Assembly (NCBI GenBank): GCA_001430745.1
Contig: KQ481938.1
Span: 2,414,695 to 2,426,037 of the forward strand
Direction: 5' to 3'
From: Auxenochlorella pyrenoidosa
Taxonomy: Eukaryota; Chlorophyta; Trebouxiophyceae; Chlorellales; Chlorellaceae
DNA: 11,343 nt
Below the pieces are notes generated by a model, which saw nothing but the letters and a program-made list of their open reading frames with translations, did no database searches and had not been told where the DNA came from. A program made the translations under genes and the position numbers. This document shows, piece after piece, positions 1 through 9,132 of this stretch; position 1 is the stretch's first letter; each line of letters starts with the position of its first letter.

Positions 1-3000
1 CATGGGGTGGAAAGGATTTTGGGGCAGAGGGGTGGAGGGATGATGTCGACAGCAACCGAGGCAGCAGAAGATAAGGGAGTGCACGGAGCAGGGATGCAAG
101 CGGTTGTGAGGCAGACAGCATGTGGTTGCGCGCGGCACCCAGCTGGGGACGTCTCGCCGTTTGTTCAACGTTGTTTGACGCCGGGCGGCAGCCTCCACTG
201 CTGCCAAAGGGGCCCGCTCAGTGCTGCCAGCCACTCGCTGCATGATGATGCCATGGCACGCCCCGCTTCGCTGGCCCACTCCTCCCCGCTCCCTGCCCTC
301 GCCACCACCACCCAGCTCTGCACTCGGCCCCCAGCACTCACTGCGTGACGATGGTGACGGAGCGGCCGGAGCGGCCGGCGCGCGCGGTGCGGCCCACGCG
401 GTGCACATAGTCCTTGGAATTGGTGGGGACGTCGTAGTTAACCACCACGTCCACCTGGAGGGGGGGAGGGGGGGCGCAACATCAACGGAAAGGAAGGAGG
501 GCAGCCTCCAGCGGCAGGAAGACGTGCAGGCAGCCCAGCCCTGCCAGCATGAGCAGTGGCTGCCGCAACATGCCCAGGAGCGAGCGCCCCGGAGCCCGCC
601 CACCGAGGGGATGTCCAGGCCGCGTGACGCCACGTCGGTGGCGATGAGGATGTTGCGGTCGCCCGCCTGCACACACGCGGCAAGGCAGGCAGGCGCTCAG
701 CCGGGCCGGACAGTGCCAACAGCAGCCAGCTGGAGCACGCTCTGCTGTGCACATGGAGTTGCCAGCGCTCGAGCGCCAGCGCCTGTCCTATCGCAGCTCG
801 ACACAGGGGCGGCATGCACCGGCATGCCTGTCGGGAGGCGGCCCTGCCCTGTGCGACGCCCCTGGCCCACCTTGAACTTGTTGAGCGCCGCCAGGCGCTT
901 GGGCTGGCTCATCTGCCCGTGGATGGGCACCGCGCCAAAGCCCAGGTTGCGCAGCATCAGCGCCAGCTTGCGCGTGGAGTCGCAGGTGCGGGTGAAGATG
1001 ATTGAGGTGGAGCCCGCCAGCTCTGCGGCCGTCAGGCAGGGCGCCAGCAACGGGCAGAGTGAGAGGCGCCACTGCTGAAAGGTGCTGCTACTGATGGCGC
1101 CAGTACCTGGCGCCTGGCCGGCCAGGGGAGCCCAGCGAGCTGCATCTTCACGCAAGGCAACCCGGCGCCCTGGAGTTGTTGTTCTGCGCCTGGATTGCTG
1201 CGTGCAAGCTGCGCGGGCCCACGCACCTGTGAGCACAAAGGCGAGGTAGCAGTCCTTGTGCTTGGCGGGCACAAACATGTACTGCTGGCGCAGCGTCTCC
1301 ACGGTGCTGTACTTGGAGGCAACCTCCACTGCACCCGGGTGGGGGGTGGGGGATGAGGATTAGAGACATGTGCCGCGCTCGAGGCTTGCAGGCATGCTCG
1401 AGTGTGCACACACCAAGGGAGTGGCACGGCATTCAGAAAGGCGGCTGCAACCCGACCATTCCCTTGCCTTGCTGCCATGCGGGCAGGCACCAGGGGCCAG
1501 CCCCCAGCCAGCCCAACCCGGTCACCACCACATCGGAGTGGTGCGCGCAACCAGGCACCACCCCCAGGCCAGGAATGCTGGGGCTCACCCTTGACCGGGT
1601 CGCGCAGGCAGGCGCGCTGCAGCTTGGCCACCTTGGAGGTCATGGTGGCGGAGAACAGCTGCGTGCGCCGCTCCTGCGTGGGGCGGCAGGCAGGGGGCAC
1701 GGTGAGGTTTGAAGTGCTCTCCTGAGCACCTGCCCCTGCACTGCCGGCTGGTGGCGTGCGCCTACACCGTGCAAGCAGCCCCCCCCCTCCCACCTTGGGG
1801 ATGACCTTGAGGATCTGGTCAATCTCCTGCTCGAAGTCCATGTTGAGCAGCCGGTCAGCCTCGTCCAGCACCTGCGTGCCGGGTTCGGCACAACCGGATG
1901 GACGCATGAAAAGCGCTGGATGGCTGCCACGGTCCGCTGGCAGCGGCACGTGGGCCCCAGGCAAGTCAGAGCCGCCAAGCACACCAGCATGCGGGCCTGC
2001 TCGCAGCGGGGAGTGCGGCGCCGCGGCCGTTGCAGGGCGGGCCCCCGGCCCCTGCCGCTCGCGGCCCACCAGGTGCTTGAGGCCCTTGAGGCTGAACCCC
2101 TTGGTGTTGGACAGGTGGTCCACCACGCGGCCGGGGGTGCCCACAACGATGTGCGGCCGCTTGGCCAGCGAGATGGCCTGCAGGCAGGCAGCGGCGGCGC
2201 TGGGTTGGCACGGCATGCGCATGCGGCAGGCAGGGGAGCCCATCTATGCCGAGCAGAAGCAAGCAGAGGGCGTGCACGGAGGTGGTGCACACCCTGGCGT
2301 CAGCACTGCGCCGCGTGGCACTGGTGCAGGCACATTCCTGGCATCATGCCAGTCCCTTCTCTTGCTAGGCGCTCCTCCCGCACTCCCAAGGCCCCTCCCT
2401 GCGCCCCCAACCTGCCCCCCAAATCGCACCTGGGCCATCATGTCGATGCCGCCCACCAGCACCGCGCACTTGACGCCTATCCCCGCGCCCAGCGCCTCAA
2501 ACTGCTCAGCAATCTGGATGGCCAGCTCGCGCGTGGGCGACAGCACCAGCGCAAACAGGGCCTGTGGCTTGTCCAGCAGGTGCTGCAGGGGGTGGGGCAG
2601 TGGTGGGGTGGGGGTGTTGGGTGCAAGCATGCGCGGATGTGTGTGTGCCACCTGGGCTGGTGGGCGCGAGGGGTGGGTGCCAAGGGCATTTATCCACTCT
2701 CCAGACAGAGTGCCTGTAGCTTGTCGGGCAGGCAACCGCAGGACACCAGCAAAACCGGGTAAAACTTCAGGCGCAGTGAGATATGAAGCCTTGAACATCG
2801 GCTTGCATGGAGGCGGGCATATGGGTTGCCACACCCTATCCACCCCGCGCAAACCTGGAGGATGGGCATTGCAAAGGCACCCGTCTTGCCGCTGCCTGTT
2901 TGCGCCAGGCCAATCACATCTTTGTCTGCGCAGTAGGAGGAAGGAGCACAGCAGCAGCCACATTGTCGGTCAAGGGTGTGCAGTGGCAGTGGCGGTCGGG

Positions 3001-3247
3001 ACGAAGGCAGCCACCTCTGTTCCATCAAAATTCCTGTGCCTGCTTGCCGGTGTGGCCATTCGCCTGGAATGCCTGCCTTCTCACCCTGCAGCACCAGCGG
3101 CACTGCCTGCTCCTGAATGGAGGAGGGGCTCTTCCACCCCAGCGCCGCCGCCGCCTCTGCCAGCTGCTCGCAGACGCCCAGCTTCTGGAAGGCTGCAACT
3201 GCCTTGCTGTGCTCTTCCTCGCTCAGTGATTTGCTGGCAGGAGCCAT
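1..3247 (-). other. Exon-intron structure of the DDX47-like helicase gene
   Basis: Coding exons in transcript order, minus strand: 3247-3085, 2925-2855, 2582-2430, 2177-2070, 1871-1794, 1673-1589, 1328-1227, 1022-871, 666-604 and 454-342. The nine complete introns are 120-272 bases long. Donors are GTGAGA, GTTTGC, GTGCGA, GTGGGC, GTGGGA, GTGAGC, GTGCGT, GTGGGC, GTGGGC and, for intron 10, GTGAGT; all acceptors end in CAG. Intron phases in order are 1,0,0,0,0,1,1,0,0,2. Each join was set by splice sites, frame and continuity of the helicase motifs, so single junctions are inferred, but their mutual consistency is strong. Intron 10 covers positions 341 to 1 and leaves the window. I found no exon with the expected C-terminal tail in it, only GC-rich intronic sequence. 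Confidence 0.88.
342..3247 (-). CDS. DDX47: DEAD-box ATP-dependent RNA helicase, DDX47/Rrp3/RH10 type (3' end missing)
   Basis: The ten exons in the window join to a 362-residue reading frame. It holds every DEAD-box motif in order: a Q-motif region (about residues 20-50, with a phenylalanine, then LGW and [10 protein letters not shown]), motif I AQTGSGKT (62-69), Ia PTRELA (94-99), the VGGID segment (122-126), Ib TPGR (143-146), II DEAD (168-171), III SAT (199-201), IV IIFTRT (261-266), [13 protein letters not shown] (313-324) and [13 protein letters not shown] (343-353). The stretches [26 protein letters not shown] and NKFK are typical of the DDX47/yeast Rrp3/plant RH10 subfamily, nucleolar helicases for pre-18S rRNA processing; function is inferred from that match. 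The start is the first ATG ahead of the Q motif, in a fair context (GGCAATGGC). The family usually has about 450 residues, so some 80 C-terminal residues should lie left of position 1. Confidence 0.93.
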
Positions 3248-4097
3248 TGCCGCCGTCTCTGGCTCGCTGGGGGCGCGGAAAGCAAGAGGCAGGAGTGGCG
3301 GCGCGTCAAGGAGGGCTCGGCCGCGCTTTAACGTGCAACAGACGATCCTAGGAAGACATGCAGTGTGCCAGAGACCAGCATCATGCTCCTTCTTGCGCCC
3401 TTGATGTGGCACCCCGCGCGCAAAGCAGGGCGGGCAAAGTCCAGGCTCTCGCAGCGTGCCGTCACGATTCTGTTGGACACATACGTTGAGAGCACGGCAA
3501 GTGAGTTGGTTCTGCCTGCCCCACCTCCCAGCCCTCTGTCGTGCTCGGCGCCCTGCGTCTTCAGCGCTCCTTGCGGCGCCACCACTCGACGTAGCGAGCC
3601 TGAGCGCCGCTGAAATCTTTGCGTGCCTGTCCTGCAGGCAGCCCAAGTCCGAAAGTTCCCTCGAAAGATGGTGCAGGCCGTGTCTCAGGCCTAAACCTCT
3701 CCCCACCGCCTCATTGAGCTATGTTCCTTAGATCGTCACGGTGCGGAAGGCGATTGGGCCAGGCGCAGGCACAGGAGGGCTTGGCGGTTCCGCCGGCGCC
3801 GCCGCCACTGACAGCCGAGGCCGGGCGGGGCTCGCAAGGTGCGCTCCATATGCGCCCTGCCAAATGCCCTCACTAGGATGCTATCATTCTCTTGCAGTGG
3901 CCTGAGAAGACACCTAGACCACCAACGCGACAGCAGACGAAGACAAGCCCAACTGCACTGTGCTCGATTACAGCGACTCAGAGCTTAGGGCGAGAGCGAA
4001 GCGGCCAGCGCATCCACGGGTCGTACGCAAGCCTACCCAGCCTCCCGACCCTCCGTTGACCAGCCGTACACACACAGTTCAGCAGAGGGTCGGCACC
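3248..4097. promoter_or_regulatory. Intergenic region between two divergent genes; presumed 5' UTRs and promoters
   Basis: This 850-base stretch separates the start codons of the minus-strand helicase and the plus-strand GTPase, so both promoters and both 5' UTRs should lie here. Short open frames exist on both strands, but none resembles a known protein or shows coding continuity. I see no clear TATA box on either strand. The part near the GTPase (about 3900-4090) is A/C-rich, as a leader could be. A small GC-rich inverted repeat lies at 3783-3794 (GGCGG-TT-CCGCC). Promoter function is inferred from gene arrangement only. Confidence 0.6.
3839..3897 (+). other. Possible short 5' UTR intron of the GTPase gene
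   Basis: A donor-like site, AAG followed by GTGCGC at 3839, is followed 59 bases later by a good acceptor: CTCAC, then a pyrimidine-rich stretch ending CTTGCAG at 3897. The signals fit the local style. However, the intron would be much shorter than the others in the window (120-276 bases), and no reading frame tests it. It could equally be chance. Confidence 0.2.
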
Positions 4098-7000
4098 ATG
4101 GCCTCGACCGCAGCGGCGCATGCGCGGCACCAGCCGCGCCACGCGATGCACCACCACCTGTCCAGCCGGCACGCCGTCGGCGACCATGAGGGGTGGGCTG
4201 AGGGCATCGCCTCGCTGACTGAGGAGCAGAGCGCCACCAGGCTCCTGCAAGATGCGCCCCTGGCCGCTGCAGCCTGCGAGGTGGGGTCACGTCGGGGGTG
4301 GGGCTGAGGCGAGGCCTGCCCAGGGGCATCCCATGCCTGCGCGGCGGACGCTCAGCCCTTCCCTCGAATGCAGTCGCACGGAGATAGCGCCTGTGATCTT
4401 GGCCCCTTTGACTGGATGACCGCACTGTCCTGGCCCGCCCTCTGCAGCCCGACGCCCAGGCTGCCGCCAGCGTGGGCGGCTCCGCCTGCGCCGCGCCGGG
4501 CGCGCTGTGCTGCGAGGGCCTGAGCCCCCGGGAGGAGCGCCGCGCGCGGGTGGAGCACGCGCTGCGCAGCCTGGAGGTGGAGGTGGGGCAGCGCGGCGAG
4601 CTGCTGGCCGACCTGGGTGAGCTGGGCGGGGCCGGTTGCAACGTGGGAAGGGGCAGGCTGCGCTGCTGGCTGGGCGGGCGCCTGCTGCGCAGCAGCGAGC
4701 AGCGCCACCTCGATGGGCTTCCGACCCAGGCATTCCTAGGCCGGCCGCCTGCCCAACCAGCCGCCCTGCACCCCGCTGCCGCCCCGCCCAGCGCCCGCTC
4801 GCCTGCCCGCGCCGCCGCCCCCGCCCCGCAGGCGCCCCCGACGGCTACGGCCCCACCGACCTGGGGGAGGGCGAGCTGGAAGAGCTGCTAGCGGCGGTGG
4901 AGGCGCACATGGACGGCTGCGCCGCCGATGTCACGGTGCTGCGCCGTCGCAAGGTGCGGTGGTGGTGGTGGTGCAGCATGGGCTGTCGGCGTGCGATCAT
5001 TCGACATGAATGACCAACCCATCCTGTCTTAAATTGTCACCTTCGGCCCTGCGGTGTGTTGCCCAACCTCGGCCCGCTTCGTGCACCCTTCCTTGCAGCT
5101 GCCCGCGCCCACGGTGGGCGCTCCCGACCGCGCCGTTGCCGACGTGTGCATCCGGCGCCGCATCGCGGGCGACCGCGGCGGCAGCGGCGCCCCGCTCGAG
5201 GTACGTGTGGCAGTCATCGGCAACGTCGACTCTGGCAAGTCCACCATGGTCGGAGTGCTCACCCGCTCAGTGCTGGACGACGGCCGCGGCTTTGCGCGCT
5301 CAAAGGTGTTCAAGCATGGCCACGAGGAGAGCACAGGTGCGGTGGCAGCGCAGCCGCCAGGCTGGCGCTGATCGCAAGGCCTGGCTGCCAGGCTGCCCAG
5401 TCTGGCGGGGCAAAGAGCGGGAGGAGCCGCAGCCAGCGGTTCTATCCCGCTGTCCGCCCACCCACCCACCTGCTCCACCACCTGCCTGGGTTCGTCTGCA
5501 GGCCGCACCTCCTCCATCGGCCAGCACAACCTATGCATCGACTCGCGTGGCAACATCCTGAACGATGCCTCGCTCAGGTGTGCGGGGCTGGGCGGAGTGT
5601 TGGAGAACCTCTTTGGGCTGGAAGGAAGGTGGTGCCGAGGGTGATGAGGCGTGGCAGCCCCTGTTCCTCACTCCGCGGCATCCAGTTACTTGCCCTGTAT
5701 CGACCTGACTGAGGATGCTCCCAGCCCGCCGCTCCCAACCCGCCCGCCCCCGCCCCCCCGCAGGTCGGGCGTGACCACCGCCGAGATTGCGCGCTCCTCC
5801 AAGGTGGTCACCCTGGTGGACCTGGCGGGGCACGAGAAGTACTTTCGCACCACCTGCACCGGTCTGACGGGGCACCTGCCGGGTGGGGGGGGCAGGGAGG
5901 GCGCCGGCGCCGCGGGCATGCGGGAGCCTGCGCGCCACCCAGCCTGCGCCGCCTGTGAGGCAAGCCTGGCACGTGCCCCGGCCTCTGCGGGCGAGCTGAT
6001 GGCGCCTGCACCAGGCAAGCAGCCTCTGGGTGCCACAAGTGCCGCCCCTGCCCCTGCCCTGCTGGCCTCGCCCTGCAGACTACGCCTGCCTGATTGTGGG
6101 CGCCAACGCGGGCATTGTGGGCATGTGCAAGGAGCACCTGGGGGTGGCGCTGGCGCTCAAGGTGGGGCGCCGCGAGCAGGCGCTGCTCATGCAGGGATCA
6201 GTGCCCCACGCAGGCCTGCTCAACCTCGTCAGTCGCAGTCGTTCATGCCGGTGCTTTCGATCGGGGCCATCGCCGCTCACGCCTGTACGTCTCGTGTCGC
6301 AAACCTGCCCTGCCCCCTGCCCTGAGCTTGCAGGTGCCCGCCTTCTTTGTTGTCACCAAGATCGACCTGGCCCCCGAGCACGTGCTGAAGCACACGCTGC
6401 AGACGCTGAGCGGCATCCTGAAGAAGCCGGGCGTGCGCAAGCGCCCCTTCCTGGTGAGCCCTGGCCGCCGCTGGGCCGCACGTGGGGCCCTTCCCAACCC
6501 CGCTTGGCCCCTGCATACCTCTGCCTGCTTGGCCGTGCCTGCCCCCTGCCAGGCAGCCGCTCAGTGCTGCGCATCGAGGCGCTGCATGTGTTGCACGTGG
6601 GTCCCATCGGCCTGATGGGCCGTTCTCCTGTCCTGCCTTGGCCCCTGCCATGCACGTCTGCTTGCCAGCCCACCGCCCCTGCACAGCGCCGCACACACAT
6701 TCACGATCCCAACCCCGGCGCCACCCCAGGTCCGCTCGCGCGACGACGTGCTCACCTGCGTGCGGCACATGCACGCTGACAGCCTGGCGCCCATCTTCCT
6801 CACCTCCTCCGTCACCGGCCAGGGCCTGGACCTCATTCGCCTGTTCTACAACCTGCTGCCGCAGCGGCACAACTGGTGGGCGGGGCAGGACGGGCGGGGT
6901 GGGCCGGGTGCCGTGGCGGGCGTTGGTGGGGAGCAGAGCGCAGGGAGTCTGGAGAAACAATTAGCCTTCCGACACCTCACCTACTTGCCTGTTGGCTTTG

Positions 7001-9132
7001 TTGGTTCAAGCTGCTTAAACCTGCCAGCCCATTCGTTGATTCGTCCCCCACCCCCGGCAGGTTTGAGAAGACGGAGGAGGCGGCCGAGTTCATCATCGAC
7101 GAGGTGTTTGGCGTGCCAGGTGGGGGGCGCCCCCGCGGGGCCCTGCCTCTGCCCGCCCCGGCCTGCCCAATCGCACGGGGCTGCCCAGGCCCAGCTGCCC
7201 GGTGCCCCCCCCCCCCCAAGCGCTGCCCTGTGCCGCATGTGCATGCCAACCTAGGCCTTGCCGCTGCCCTCTCGCTCTTGCCGCACCCACGCAGGCGTGG
7301 GCACCGTGGTGGCGGGCACTGTGAAGCGCGGCGTGCTGACCCCCAACTCCACGCTGCTGCTGGGGCCCGACGTTGGTGAGCTGGCTGCCCCGGGCGAGCG
7401 AGCTGTTGTGGGCGACCGAGCTGTCGTGGGCAGCCAGCCTGGGGCGTGCGGAAAGCAGGGGGAGGGGCGGGTGGGGGGCTGCCCGGCATGGAGTGCGACT
7501 GCATGCCAGCGTTGGGGCTGGTTGCCAGCATCTGGAGCTGGTCAGCAAGTCGCCCTGGCCGACAGGCTGGGCGAGGCTGCTCCCGGGACCCATGCTCGCT
7601 CTGCGTGGTCACCAGCCCTGCTCCCTGGCTGGCTGCGCTCGCAGCCGACGGCACCTTCAAGCCCGCGACCGTCAAGTCAGTGCACTACAAGCGGCTGCCT
7701 GTGGGGCGGGTGAGCAGCCAGGGCCCCGGTGGTGCCGCTGGGCCGCGTGGGCAGGGGGCAGGCCTGGTGGCAGTAGGAGAGCCGGCCAGCGCGTCGGCTG
7801 CTGACCAGGTGCCAGCAACGAGGGTCGGGGTGCATGGTCATGCCCTAAACGCTGGGCTGCGGGTGGGCTGGGCCGTCCACAACGCACTGCATGCCCTACT
7901 TCGTGTGCTTGCACCCAGGACTCGCCCTGGTCTGACCCGCTTCCCGCAGGTCGTGGCTGGCCAGACCGCTGCCCTGGCCCTGAAGAAGGTGAAGCGCCAC
8001 CAGGTGCGCCCCGCGGCCTGCTGCCCCCAGCCTGCCCCCCACCCTGCGCTGCCTGCTCCCGCCCAGCTGCCCCCTGCCTCAGCCTGGATCTGCGTGGTGC
8101 TGAGAGCCTCCAAGCCCGCAAGAACCCTGGGCTGCTGTCACGCCGCCCGCCTGCCTTGGCCCACCCATTCTCACCCCCGCAACCCGCCCCGCGAGCTGCC
8201 TCTGCCGTAGGTGCGCAAGGGCATGGTGCTGGTGGACGAGCGTGTGGCGCCCAAGGCCTCCTGGGAGTTTGATGCCGGTGGGTGGGAGTGCCCCCTCTCC
8301 CTTTGCAGATGGGGTGTGGGGTGGGCGTGTGGGGTGGGTTGGGGGGTCGCTGGAGCCTCAACAGCAAGCACCAAGATCAGTTACAGTAGTAAAGACCACG
8401 CACCAGGGGGCACTTTCCAGCTGTATGGCCTCCCAGGCGGCACACGCTCGGCAGCCCAGCCTGTGCTAGCGTCTCGCCCACGCTGCCATCTGCTTCCCCC
8501 TTGCTCTGCCCCTTCCAGACATCGCCATCCTGACCCACAGCACCACCATCCAGCCCCGGTACCAGGCCGTCATCCACTGCGAGATTGTGCGCCAGGTGGG
8601 CGCGCCGCTCTCGCAGCCCTGCAGCCGTGCCAGTGCCGGGCGCGCTCCCGCCAGCCGCTGCTGGGATTAGTCCACCGATTGCTGCCTGCCGGCTCCTGTG
8701 CCCACGCACCTGGGCGCCTGTCCCGTCGCCCCGCTGCCCCTCGCAGGCCGCCCGCGTGGTGGCCATGGACCGCGAGCGGCTGCGCTCCGGCGACCGCGCC
8801 TGCGTGCGCTTCCGCTTCCTGCAGCGCCCCGAGTACCTGGTGGGTGGGGCGGGCCGGGTGGGCGGCGCCTGCCCCCACCGGGGTCGCCATTGCGGGTGTG
8901 GGGCGCCCCCGTCTGCCCTGCCCTGCCTGCCTGCGTACGCCTGCCTGCCCACGTGGCGCGGTGAGCTGCGCACTCACGCCACACCATGCGCCCTCTCGTG
9001 CCCCCCCCCCAGGTGCCCGGCACCCGCTTTGTGTTCCGCGAGGGCCGCACCAAGGGCATCGGCATGGTGGTGGGCACAGAGATGGGCATGGGCACCAGCG
9101 CTGCCGCCGTCCCGCCGCCCGTCTCGGCCTGA
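4098..9132 (+). CDS. GTPBP1: GTP-binding protein of the GTPBP1/GTPBP2 family (translational GTPase)
   Basis: Seventeen exons join to a complete 623-residue protein, close to the animal family members (roughly 600-670). Residues 1-120 are a poorly conserved, Ala- and His-rich N-terminus. Residues 125-195 match the family's pre-G-domain helix, ending in the [10 protein letters not shown] and PLEVRVAV segments. The G domain has the P-loop GNVDSGKST (199-207), a switch I region with GRTSS (238-242), G3 DLAGHEKY (282-289), the family signature [16 protein letters not shown]4 TKID (338-341) and G5-like SSVTG (396-400). The elongation-factor-like beta-barrel domains follow: [46 protein letters not shown], and finally [10 protein letters not shown] before a short tail. 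In animals these proteins act on stalled ribosomes and with mRNA decay, in the cytoplasm; that role here is inferred. The start ATG lies in an excellent context (GGCACCATGGC). Confidence 0.94.
7399..7431 (+). repeat. Short direct repeat within an intron
   Basis: Two copies of CGAGCTGTYGTGGGC (7399-7413 and 7417-7431) differ at one base and are spaced 18 bases apart. They lie in GTPase intron 11. No function is apparent; they look like local tandem duplication. Confidence 0.7.
8311..8346 (+). repeat. G/T-rich intronic tract with a 13-base direct repeat
   Basis: GTGTGGGGTGGG occurs at 8314-8325 and again at 8327-8338, followed by a run of six G at 8341-8346. The tract is in intron 14 of the GTPase gene, starting 33 bases after the donor. 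The G runs could form a quadruplex in the transcript. This is a simple-sequence feature with no proven role. Confidence 0.75.

Larger units (their letters stand above)
4098..9132 (+). other. Exon-intron structure of the GTPBP1-like gene
   Basis: Coding exons: 4098-4280, 4448-4616, 4832-4953, 5099-5336, 5502-5577, 5764-5882, 6079-6161, 6334-6453, 6730-6875, 7061-7119, 7295-7375, 7645-7709, 7950-8003, 8211-8277, 8519-8595, 8747-8839 and 9013-9132, with stop TGA at 9130-9132. The sixteen introns are 145-276 bases long. All donors begin GTG with G at the fifth position. All acceptors end in CAG except the one before exon 14, which is TAG. Phases in order are 0,1,0,1,2,1,0,0,2,1,1,0,0,1,0,0. Exons 2-17 are tied together by conserved protein segments and frame. 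The weakest junction is exon 1 to exon 2, because the N-terminus is not conserved and its donor (GTGGGG) is weak. Confidence 0.88.

Noticed and set aside
1756..3351. A 531-codon plus-strand open frame, and others in 221-2762
   Set aside because: They lie opposite the helicase exons, whose minus-strand frame shows all DEAD-box motifs with consistent splicing. The plus-strand frames have no recognisable domain and are GC-driven shadows.
7205..7217. A run of 13 C in intron 10 of the GTPase gene
   Set aside because: It is a homopolymer of the kind seen in several introns here and too far from the acceptor at 7294 to be its pyrimidine tract. Length may be affected by sequencing error.
8292..8307. 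A perfect-looking acceptor (CTCTCCCTTTGCAG) in GTPase intron 14
   Set aside because: It is only 30 bases after the donor at 8278, too short for the introns here. Only the site at 8518 continues the conserved protein.
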